From contig JAQVMW010000009.1 of NCBI GenBank assembly GCA_028703445.1, positions 1-64,000 on the forward strand: DNA of 64,000 nucleotides, written 5' to 3'. How positions within the stretch are numbered: the stretch's first letter is position 1; every line of letters begins with the position of its first letter. Below are positions 46,511-53,637 of this stretch, piece after piece. This stretch comes from Candidatus Peribacteraceae bacterium. GTDB taxonomy: Bacteria > Patescibacteriota > Gracilibacteria > Peribacterales > Peribacteraceae. Both the position numbers and the translations under genes were made by a program. The notes under the pieces were generated by a model. That model saw only the letters and a list, made by a program, of their open reading frames with translations. It was not told the origin of the DNA and did not search any database.

Positions 46511-47773
46511 ATGAACACCAAGACCAACCCTTCGGCTCGCCCTGCGCGGCAGGGCTCGCTCAGGGCAAGTCGTATCGCTGTTGCGGCAGTCTTGCTCGCT
46601 GGGTGTGTCCCGCTCTTCGCGTTCGCCATCGTGTTTTCGGATGAGAAGCTCGATGCCGAGCGGGCATTTCACGTAGCGGTTGGTGAGGCGTCAGCCGAAT
46701 ATCAGCGTACGCGCAGTCTGCCTTCCCTCAAGCGTCGCTACGAAGCGGAATTGAAAGAGGCGCAGGCGCGTCTTCCTGTGCTCATGCAGGAGAAGCGGAC
46801 ACTGCGTTTGAAGATCGCGCAGCTCCAGCGATCCATCGTCGCCCTTGAGCAGCGATTCGGATGGAGTGCCACTGCCGATGCTCCGGCATCCATCGTGCAG
46901 TCGGCGGACATTGCCGAAGCGTTTCGCTCCGCGGAGAACGCGCAGTCCGTTCTGGGTACAAATCCCCTTGGCCGATCATTTTTCCGCCGCGTGTTGGTCG
47001 CTTCATTCAGTGAAGTGCTCGAGGAGGACCTGCAAACCGGGATACGCAGGAGTGTTCTACTGGCTCGCGTGCGGGTGGATGACCTGCAGCGCCAATGGAG
47101 TGAGTTGAAGCAGCAACACGAAACTCTCTGCGCGGATACGCTGCGTTTGAGCGAACAGGAGGAGCGCGCAACGCGCGGGCTTGCGGCAACCGAAGAGCAA
47201 CTCAAGAACATTCAAGCCACCGTTGAGGAGGTTCACACACAGGTGTTGAAAATGCAGGGCGCGCTGGCGCGCATCGATGCAAAAATCCGCAGCCGCATCG
47301 AACGGGAGTTGCTTTCGAAGGGGCTCTTAACGCCCGGCATAATCGACCGTTCGACCATTGCCGTCGCTCCTCAGTTCGCCTGGCCGGCATACGGTCCGCA
47401 CTCCGCCGGTTTCCTCGATGCGTCGTACCAGGAGCACTTCGGTATTCCGCATTACGGATTGGATATCGTCATTGGACAGGGATCTCCCGTCTTCAGCGCG
47501 GCGGATGGCGTGGTGTTCTTGGCGCGTAACGGTGGTCAGCGTGGATACTCCTACGTGCTGGTGGGGCATCGCGGCGGCTACGCCACGCTCTACGGTCACC
47601 TGTCGAAGATGACCGTGACGAGCGGGCAGGATCTTCGGCAGGGCGAGGCCATTGGCCTGAGCGGAGGTGCGGTGGGAGCCTACGGTTCGGGTCCCACGAC
47701 CACGGGGGCACACCTGCATTTCGAAGTCATCAAGGATGGCACGAATATCGACCCGAAGTTGGTGCTTCCGTAG
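46511..47773 (+). CDS. Coiled-coil M23 murein hydrolase (EnvC-like)
   Basis: 420 residues. Signal anchor IAVAAVLLAGCVPLFAFAIV, then a long coiled coil (KRRYEAELKEAQARLPVLMQ; LQRQWSELKQQHETLCADTL) and a C-terminal peptidase M23 domain with zinc ligands H314 and D318 (PHYGLDIVIG in the form HYGLD) and H401-L-H403 (GAHLHFEVIKDG). It therefore looks catalytically intact. Residues 6-19 (NPSARPARQGSLRAS) are coded by a CTCAGGG-family palindrome (46528-46565), so the cytoplasmic N-terminus has absorbed a repeat. TATAAT (46495-46500) ends 10 bases before the ATG; an ATG at 46499 would overlap the -10 box. Confidence 0.88.
   Translation: MNTKTNPSARPARQGSLRASRIAVAAVLLAGCVPLFAFAIVFSDEKLDAERAFHVAVGEASAEYQRTRSLPSLKRRYEAELKEAQARLPVLMQEKRTLRLKIAQLQRSIVALEQRFGWSATADAPASIVQSADIAEAFRSAENAQSVLGTNPLGRSFFRRVLVASFSEVLEEDLQTGIRRSVLLARVRVDDLQRQWSELKQQHETLCADTLRLSEQEERATRGLAATEEQLKNIQATVEEVHTQVLKMQGALARIDAKIRSRIERELLSKGLLTPGIIDRSTIAVAPQFAWPAYGPHSAGFLDASYQEHFGIPHYGLDIVIGQGSPVFSAADGVVFLARNGGQRGYSYVLVGHRGGYATLYGHLSKMTVTSGQDLRQGEAIGLSGGAVGAYGSGPTTTGAHLHFEVIKDGTNIDPKLVLP
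46528..46565 (+). repeat. CTCAGGG-family palindrome inside the M23 gene
   Basis: CCCTTCGGCTCGCCCTGCGC then GGCAGGGCTCGCTCAGGG, an expanded version of the CCCTTCGAC...GCTCAGGG unit, in frame. Confidence 0.65.
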
Positions 47774-47895
47774 TGATGGTCAGGTGCAGTTCTTTGCGGG
47801 AATACTTTGACGAATCCTGTAAAAAGCAGGATGATAACCCGTCCGATCAGGATCTCGATCATTTTTTTGTCGCTAAAAAAGAAAGGAGGTGGCTC

Positions 47896-48156
47896 ATGAG
47901 TTACCTCTTCATGGTTCTCGCCGGGGGTATCGCGGGGATGAGCTATGAATGGTTTCATAGCGAATCCATTTTGGATAACGTGGGAAGCGGGTGCTTCCAC
48001 GGCTGCCTCATAGGCCTCGGCATCTTTGTGGCCACGATGACGATCAGTACTGTGGTCGCTCAGCCGCTGAATTACTGGTGCCACGTCGCCGTGCTGTACG
48101 GGAGTTTCTACAGCACGTTCTTTCTGTTCTGGTTCTGGAGAAAAAGATTTTCCTGA
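47896..48156 (+). CDS. Small membrane protein, 86 aa
   Basis: Start at 47896 set by a perfect AAAGGAGGTG (47882-47891) four bases before the ATG. MSYLFMVLAGGIAGMSYEWF, then GCFHGCLIGLGIFVATMTIS and VAVLYGSFYSTFFLFWFWRK form about three spans. Unknown function. It is followed by a strong terminator and by another small membrane protein, also with a Shine-Dalgarno site. Confidence 0.7.
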   Translation: MSYLFMVLAGGIAGMSYEWFHSESILDNVGSGCFHGCLIGLGIFVATMTISTVVAQPLNYWCHVAVLYGSFYSTFFLFWFWRKRFS

Positions 48157-48190
48157 TCGGGGAGGAGAGACGTGTCTCTCCTCTTTTTCC
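48157..48190 (+). terminator. Terminator after 47896-48156
   Basis: GGAGGAGAGAC-gt-GTCTCTCCTC followed by TTTTTCC. Confidence 0.85.
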
Positions 48191-48320
48191 TATGCTGAAG
48201 GCAGTGATCCGCATGCAGTCTTTTCCGCCCAATGTTCTTTGACATTCGTACAGAATTATGTCTGACTGTTTGTCACCGATCTTTCCCATCCACGTTCAAC
48301 AGCAAGAGGAGTTTAGAACG

Positions 48321-48593
48321 ATGAATAGTATTGCCTTGTTTCTGTGCGGCTTGATGTTTTGCATTGGTTGTCTTCTGGCAATCAGCGGTCACCACACGGG
48401 CTCGTTGGCTAAGTGTGCCGGTGCCTCTCTCGTCTTCGTGGCGGGTTCGGCTGCCATTTTGCTGATCCGGAGCCAACCGGAAACCTTCTCGTTCACACCT
48501 TTTGCATGGGGGGCTGGTGCCCTTTTCTTAGGGGCACTCGGTTTCGCTGTGTTGATCGTAATCGAGCTACTGAGGAAAGGGATTCCTCCATGA
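48321..48593 (+). CDS. Small membrane protein, 90 aa
   Basis: ATG at 48321 preceded by GAGGAG about 10 bases upstream. MNSIALFLCGLMFCIGCLLA, GASLVFVAGSAAILLIRS and WGAGALFLGALGFAVLIVIE are three spans. Unknown; its size and layout (SD site, short gene, terminator) parallel the gene before it. Confidence 0.65.
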   Translation: MNSIALFLCGLMFCIGCLLAISGHHTGSLAKCAGASLVFVAGSAAILLIRSQPETFSFTPFAWGAGALFLGALGFAVLIVIELLRKGIPP

Positions 48594-48609
48594 CATCATG
48601 GGTTGTCGA

Positions 48610-48652
48610 TCGGTCGATAGAGGAGGCGGACATCGTTCGTCTCCTCTTTTTC
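48610..48652 (+). terminator. Terminator after 48321-48593
   Basis: AGAGGAG (from about 48618) pairs with CTCCTCT ahead of TTTTTC; the inner loop GCGGACATCGTTCGT can pair further. Confidence 0.75.
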
Positions 48653-49322
48653 ACTGTGCTCCGATGACAAGGACGAATTCGCCTTTCTTTGTAATCGACT
48701 GAGCCACCGCGGGAAGCCCGGCGGCCGTCGTTGGAACGATTTCTTCGTACATCTTCGTCAGTTCGCGCGCAATGACTACGGGACGGTCCGGTTGATCCTT
48801 CAGCGCCTCGGCAAGTTCCATGATTGTTTTTTCGATGCGGTGTACGGATTCATAGAAAACAATCGTCCGTTCTTCATCCTTCAGGGAGTGGAGCAGCGTC
48901 TGGCGTCCTTTTTTCATCGGCAGGAAGCCCAGGTACACGAAGCGGTTGATGGGGAGTCCACTGGCACTTAAAGCCGCGAGGAATGCTGCCGGTCCTGGAA
49001 TCACCTCGATCGGAACCCTCTCGGTGCGGGCACGCGATACGAGGGCGAAACCCGGGTCGCTGATACCCGGCGTTCCGGCGTCGCTGACCAGAACAAGGTG
49101 TTGACCTTCCATGAGTCTGCGCACGATATTATCCACTTTTCGGGGGTCGCTGTAGCCGTGGCAGCTCAAAAGTTCTTTCTTGGGGAGATTCAGAAGTTTC
49201 AGAAGCTGACCCGTTACTCGTGTGTCCTCGCAGACCATGGCATCACACTTTTTCAGTGTTTCAATGGCCCGCAGGGTGATGTCACCCAGATTGCCGATCG
49301 GTGTGGAGACGATGGAGAGCAT
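48651..49322 (-). CDS. rsmI: 16S rRNA (cytidine-1402 2'-O)-methyltransferase RsmI
   Basis: 223 residues of the tetrapyrrole-methylase fold: MLSIVSTPIGNLGDITLRAI, MVCEDTRVTGQLLKLLNLPK, LVSDAGTPGISDPGFALVSR, VIPGPAAFLAALSASGLPIN, FYESVHRIEKTIMELAEAL and ARELTKMYEEI. It methylates C1402 in the decoding centre of 16S rRNA. About 50 residues shorter than usual because the C-terminal RsmI-specific domain is absent. TATTCT ends seven bases before the ATG. Confidence 0.93.
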   Translation of the reverse strand: MLSIVSTPIGNLGDITLRAIETLKKCDAMVCEDTRVTGQLLKLLNLPKKELLSCHGYSDPRKVDNIVRRLMEGQHLVLVSDAGTPGISDPGFALVSRARTERVPIEVIPGPAAFLAALSASGLPINRFVYLGFLPMKKGRQTLLHSLKDEERTIVFYESVHRIEKTIMELAEALKDQPDRPVVIARELTKMYEEIVPTTAAGLPAVAQSITKKGEFVLVIGAQ

Positions 49323-49693
49323 TGGGCCCAGAATACACTTTTTCTCCTATTTCTCTGTTTATTCTCCACCTTTGTCAGTGAGACCAAAGGGGGATCATTC
49401 CCTCGTTGAATCATGTATGAATCAGTTTCTTCCGTCAGGGGACTTAGGGAACCTTGTTCGGTTCCCTCAGCCCCCCGACACCTCCCTCACCCTCCTAACC
49501 CAAACTGGGAGGCAAACCTGCGGGTTTTCCTCCCTCCCATCCCACCTTTCCATCCGGTTTTGTTTTTGTTTCTGTTTTGATTTTTTGTGTTGTTTTGTTT
49601 GTTTTGCGATTGGCGGGATTTCCGGGTGCCGGGGACTTTTTTCCTTCCAAAAAATCTGTATCATCCCTCTGATCATTAACGCTCCGATTTTCC
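49323..49693. other. Repeat-rich gap upstream of gyrA
   Basis: No gene seen. Contains a CCACCTTTGT...ACCAAAGGGGG hairpin (about 49366-49392), CCCTCAGCCCC-type REP sequence (about 49466-49496), a degenerate palindrome of the dispersed family (GGGAGGCAAACCTGCGGGTT..., 49507-49534) and a T/G-rich run (49558-49610). Near the right end TGTATCAT (about 49657) may be the gyrA -10 box. Confidence 0.5.
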
Positions 49694-52399
49694 ATGCCCA
49701 AGAAATCCGACAAGCCCCAAGAGCCCGAAAAAAATGAGAAGCCCCTCGACTCTGCTCAGGGTAAAAAAGAGAAGGGCGGTGAGGCAACTCCCGAAGCGGA
49801 AAGCGTTTCGGTGCATGGTCTTCCTGTGTTGGATGCTGCCGCGCTAGCCAAAATCGGCAAAATTGCCCCACGGCCGATCGTGCAGGAGATGGAAGCGAGT
49901 TACCTGGATTACGCGATGAGCGTCATCGTTTCGCGCGCTTTACCGGATGCGCGTGACGGACTCAAGCCCGTGCATCGCCGCATTCTGTACTCCATGTCGG
50001 AGCTGGGGCTGCGGTCTTCCGCCAAATTCCGCAAGTGCGCCCTCGTCGTCGGAGACGTTTTGGGTAAGTACCACCCGCACGGCGACAGTGCCGTATACGA
50101 GGCGCTCGTGCGCATGGCGCAGGATTTCTCGATGCGCTACCCCATCATCCACGGGCAGGGGAACTTCGGTTCCATCGACGGGGACGGCGCAGCCGCCATG
50201 CGGTACACCGAGGCCAAGATGGCCCGGTTTGCCGATGAGCTTTTGCAGGATATCGACAAAGAGACGGTCAATTTCATGCCGAACTACGATGCCACGCGCA
50301 AGGAGCCGACTGTGATGCCTGCCAAGCTGCCGCACCTTCTCCTCAACGGGACCGTCGGCATCGCCGTGGGCATGGCCACGAACATCCCGCCGCACAACTT
50401 GGGGGAGCTCGTGGATGCCTCCGTGCATCTGCTGGAGCATCCCGATGCCACGGTGGAGGAGCTGCTCGAGTTCGTGCAGGGGCCGGATTTCCCCACGGGC
50501 GGCATCGTCTACAACAAAGAGGCGATCAAGCAGGCGTACCTCACGGGTCGCGGGTCCATCGTGGTGCGCGCCAAGGCGCAGATCGAGGAGATCAAAGGAC
50601 GCTACGTCATCCGCGTTTCCGAGATTCCCTACCAGGTGAACAAGTCCACGATGATCGAGAAGATGGCGCATCTGGTGCAAGACAAGGCTATCGATGGTAT
50701 TTCCGACATTCGCGACGAATCCGACCGCACGGGCATCCGCATCATCGTGGAGCTGAAGAAGGACAGCTATCCGCAGAAGGTCCTGAATCAGCTCTTCAAG
50801 CACACCGATTTACAGACGAGTTTCGGCTACAACATGATCGCCCTCGACGGGGGGTTGCAGCCGCGGCTCCTCAACTTGCAGGAGGCGCTGGAGCTCTTCA
50901 TCGCGCACCGCCGCGAGGTCGTGCGACGCCGCGTCACCTTCGACCGCGACCGGGCCAGGGAGCGCGCGCACATCCTCGAGGGGCTGAGCATCGCGCTCAA
51001 CGACATCGACAAGGTCATCGCGACCATCAAGAAGAGCGAGACGAAAGAGATCGCCAAAGAGAACCTCGTGAAGAAGTTCAAATTGAGTGAGATCCAGGCC
51101 GATGCCATCCTGCAGATGCGCCTGCAGACGCTGGCGGGACTGGAACGGAAGAAGATCGAGGATGAACTGGCCGAAAAGAAGAAGTTCATCGCCGAGTGCG
51201 AGGCGATTCTCAAAGATCCCAAAAAGATCGACAAGATCATCAAGACCGAGCTCACCGATATCAAAGGAACATTCGGCGATGCGCGCCGCACGACGATCGT
51301 GAAGCACGACGTGGGCGATTTCTCGGCCAAAGATACGATCCCGAACGCGCCGATGATCGTCACCCTCACGCAGACGGGCTACGTGAAACGCTTGAGTCCC
51401 ATGCAATTCAGAGCCCAGCAGCGCGGCGGCAAGGGGGTGAAGGGCATGACCACCAAAGACGAGGATGAAGTGACGGCACTCCTCCACGTGATGAACCATG
51501 ATGACCTGCTCTTCTTCACCAATACAGGGCGTGTCTTCCAGCTGCCGACGTACGAACTGCCGCAGGGAAGCCGGGTCGCCAAGGGTCAGGCGATTGTCAA
51601 TCTTCTTCAGCTGCAGCCCGAAGAGCGCGTGACCGCAATCCTGCGTGCGGGGATTGAGGGGAAGAAGTACCTTTTCATGGCCACCCGTGGCGGCACGGTG
51701 AAGCGCACGGAATTGAGCGAGTTCGAGAACATCCGTCGATCCGGCCTCATCGCACAGAAGATGCCTGCCGGTGATGAACTGCGGTGGGTCGTCGAGACCG
51801 ACGGCAAGAACGAGATCATCCTGCTCACGCAGAAGGGCAAGGCTATTCGTTTCAAAGAGGATGATGTTCGTTCGATGGGTCGCGCGGCGGCGGGTGTGCG
51901 TGGCATCAAGCTTGGTACCGGCGACAAGGTGGTGGAGGCCGCGGCGATTCTGGATCCGGCAAAATCAAAACTCCTTGTGGTGATGGAGAACGGACTCGGC
52001 AAGATGACGCCTGTTTCGCAGTACCGTTTCCAGGGCCGTGGCGGTACGGGAGTCAAGGCCGCGCAACTCACGGCGAAGACGGGTGATATCGTGGGCGGGT
52101 GCGTGCTGGAGGAGGGCGCGGAAGGCGATCTGCTGTGTCTGAGCAAGCAGGGGCAGGCCATTCGTATGGAACTCAAGGACATCCCGTCCCTCGGCCGTGC
52201 CACGCAGGGCGTGATCATCATGCGCTTGAATGGGAAGGATAAAGTCGCGACGGTGAGCGTGGTGATGTACGACAAGGAAGCGGAAGAAGCGGTGCTCGAG
52301 GCGGCAGAGGAGCAGCGCACCGAAGAAGTCGAGGCGATTGAGAAGGAAGAGCGCAGGGTGAAAAGAGCTGCTCGGCAAGTATCTAGTGCGGATAAATGA
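49694..52399 (+). CDS. gyrA: DNA gyrase subunit A
   Basis: 901 residues. Type IIA topoisomerase subunit that cuts and rejoins DNA during ATP-driven negative supercoiling. Breakage-reunion domain with catalytic Y171 ([11 protein letters not shown]), the quinolone region [17 protein letters not shown] (S132 and E136 correspond to E. coli S83 and D87), and a C-terminal six-bladed domain with the GyrA box QQRGGKG ([15 protein letters not shown]), which marks gyrase rather than topoisomerase IV. The first ~50 residues are a charged extension; residues 17-23 (PLDSAQG) are coded by a CTCAGGG-family unit (49742-49761). gyrB is not in the window. Confidence 0.96.
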   Translation: MPKKSDKPQEPEKNEKPLDSAQGKKEKGGEATPEAESVSVHGLPVLDAAALAKIGKIAPRPIVQEMEASYLDYAMSVIVSRALPDARDGLKPVHRRILYSMSELGLRSSAKFRKCALVVGDVLGKYHPHGDSAVYEALVRMAQDFSMRYPIIHGQGNFGSIDGDGAAAMRYTEAKMARFADELLQDIDKETVNFMPNYDATRKEPTVMPAKLPHLLLNGTVGIAVGMATNIPPHNLGELVDASVHLLEHPDATVEELLEFVQGPDFPTGGIVYNKEAIKQAYLTGRGSIVVRAKAQIEEIKGRYVIRVSEIPYQVNKSTMIEKMAHLVQDKAIDGISDIRDESDRTGIRIIVELKKDSYPQKVLNQLFKHTDLQTSFGYNMIALDGGLQPRLLNLQEALELFIAHRREVVRRRVTFDRDRARERAHILEGLSIALNDIDKVIATIKKSETKEIAKENLVKKFKLSEIQADAILQMRLQTLAGLERKKIEDELAEKKKFIAECEAILKDPKKIDKIIKTELTDIKGTFGDARRTTIVKHDVGDFSAKDTIPNAPMIVTLTQTGYVKRLSPMQFRAQQRGGKGVKGMTTKDEDEVTALLHVMNHDDLLFFTNTGRVFQLPTYELPQGSRVAKGQAIVNLLQLQPEERVTAILRAGIEGKKYLFMATRGGTVKRTELSEFENIRRSGLIAQKMPAGDELRWVVETDGKNEIILLTQKGKAIRFKEDDVRSMGRAAAGVRGIKLGTGDKVVEAAAILDPAKSKLLVVMENGLGKMTPVSQYRFQGRGGTGVKAAQLTAKTGDIVGGCVLEEGAEGDLLCLSKQGQAIRMELKDIPSLGRATQGVIIMRLNGKDKVATVSVVMYDKEAEEAVLEAAEEQRTEEVEAIEKEERRVKRAARQVSSADK
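49742..49761 (+). repeat. CTCAGGG-family palindrome inside gyrA
   Basis: CCCCTCGACTCTGCTCAGGG in the disordered N-terminal extension, in frame. Confidence 0.65.
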
Positions 52400-52480
52400 A
52401 GCGAACACGTTTGAATGATGAATAAGGAATTATGCTCATTTTCTCGTCATTCTTCATTCATAATTCTTGATTCTTCCTTC
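52400..52480. repeat. ATGATGAAT/ATTCTTCATT word hairpin
   Basis: GAATGATGAATAAGGAATTA on one arm, GTCATTCTTCATTCATAATT on the other; likely gyrA terminator and overlapping the rpmE promoter (TTGATT 52467-52472, TACACT 52489-52494). Confidence 0.6.
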
Positions 52481-52503
52481 TTCGTTGCTACACTCCTCCC
52501 GCT

Positions 52504-52725
52504 ATGAAGAAAGGCATTCATCCGCAAATGTTCAAGGACGCCAAAGCGACATGCACCGCTTGTGGTGCCGTTTTTGCCATCCCCTCCACGGTGAAGGAGG
52601 TGACCATCGAAATCTGCAGGATGTGCCATCCGGTCTACACGGGCAAGAAGCAGGGCGAGGCCCGTGGCGGGCGTATCGAGCGCTTCCGCAAGCGCATGGC
52701 GGCGGGAAAGACCAAATCGAAGTAA
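52504..52725 (+). CDS. rpmE: Ribosomal protein bL31
   Basis: 73 residues: MKKGIHPQMFKDAKATCTAC, then VKEVTIEICRMCHPVYTGKK and GRIERFRKRMAAGK. The zinc-binding C+ form, with cysteines in CTAC and CRMC. Promoter TTGATT (52467-52472), 16-base spacer, TACACT (52489-52494), nine bases to the ATG. Probably transcribed with hrcA 47 bases downstream, though hrcA has its own -10 box. Confidence 0.95.
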   Translation: MKKGIHPQMFKDAKATCTACGAVFAIPSTVKEVTIEICRMCHPVYTGKKQGEARGGRIERFRKRMAAGKTKSK

Positions 52726-52772
52726 ACGGCAGAGCGCTGGCACTCCTCAACGTCGACTGCTATACTTTCGAC

Positions 52773-53483
52773 ATGGATGCACGGCAAGGAAAGCTCCTCG
52801 TGGCGATCATTGACCAGTTCATCGAAACAGCGCTTCCGGTAGGGAGCAAGCGCCTGCTTGAGGCGGGCGAATTCTGCTGCTCTTCGGCGACATTGCGCAG
52901 TGAGATGGCGCGTCTCGAAGACGAAGGTTTTCTGCTGCAGCCGCACGTTTCTGCAGGGCGCGTTCCCACGGCACAGGGATACCGCATGTACGTGCGGGAA
53001 TACCTCGAGCCATCGCGCCATGAAACCGTCGTGCGCAAGCGCTTCGAGACACTCAAAGAGCAGTACTTCAAACGCAAGGATCAGGAGCGCGTCTACGAAG
53101 CCGTATCGTTGCTCGCCCACATGATCCCTACTGTGGCGTTCGCGAAGGTCCCGCACAAATCGCAGGTGTACTACTTGGGCCTCAGTAACGTGCTCAAACA
53201 GCCGGAATTCCAGGGCGATCCCCGGCTTGTGAGTGAAGTGGCGGAAGTGCTCGAGGAGCATTTAAGTTCCATTCTTGGACGCATCGAGGTGGATGAAGAA
53301 ATCCGCTACTACATCGGCGACGAGCACCTGCTTCCCCAGATCCCGAGTTGCAGCCTGATCGTGACGGAGTACGCCGTCCGCGGCGAGAAGGGCGTGATCG
53401 GGATCCTCGGTCCCATGCGCATGGACTACTCTTACAATGCCGTGGCACTGGAACTCGCGGCCGATCTTCTCCGCTCACACTAA
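52773..53483 (+). CDS. hrcA: Heat-inducible transcription repressor HrcA
   Basis: 236 residues. N-terminal winged helix (MDARQGKLLVAIIDQFIETA; PVGSKRLLEAG), then the family hallmark SSATLRSEMARLEDEGFLLQ, PHVSAGRVPTAQGYRMYV. The middle and C-terminal GAF-like parts follow (YYIGDEHLLPQIPSCSLIVT; GVIGILGPMRMDYSYNAVAL). About 100 residues shorter than typical HrcA, the missing part being in the middle. It represses chaperone operons by binding CIRCE; no CIRCE site or groE/dnaK gene is visible here. TATACT (52761-52766) ends six bases before the ATG, predicting a leaderless mRNA. Confidence 0.92.
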   Translation: MDARQGKLLVAIIDQFIETALPVGSKRLLEAGEFCCSSATLRSEMARLEDEGFLLQPHVSAGRVPTAQGYRMYVREYLEPSRHETVVRKRFETLKEQYFKRKDQERVYEAVSLLAHMIPTVAFAKVPHKSQVYYLGLSNVLKQPEFQGDPRLVSEVAEVLEEHLSSILGRIEVDEEIRYYIGDEHLLPQIPSCSLIVTEYAVRGEKGVIGILGPMRMDYSYNAVALELAADLLRSH

Positions 53484-53637
53484 TACCATTCTCTAGGTGG
53501 ATGATTTTATTCTCCCGTTCCGGCCCCCCTCACCCACCTCTCCCCCTTCTGAGGTGGAGAGGAGCAGCGGATTCGCCCATTCTTGTTTTGAGATGATGTT
53601 CTGCGGATATTCGTTATTTCCGTTTTTTTGTTAGCGC
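53484..53637. other. Gap with a REP-like hairpin
   Basis: Contains CCCCCCTCACCCACCTCTCC...GAGGTGGAGAGG (53525-53563), related to the inverted repeats of the DUF559 cassette, and a T-rich stretch before the ATG. No gene. Confidence 0.5.
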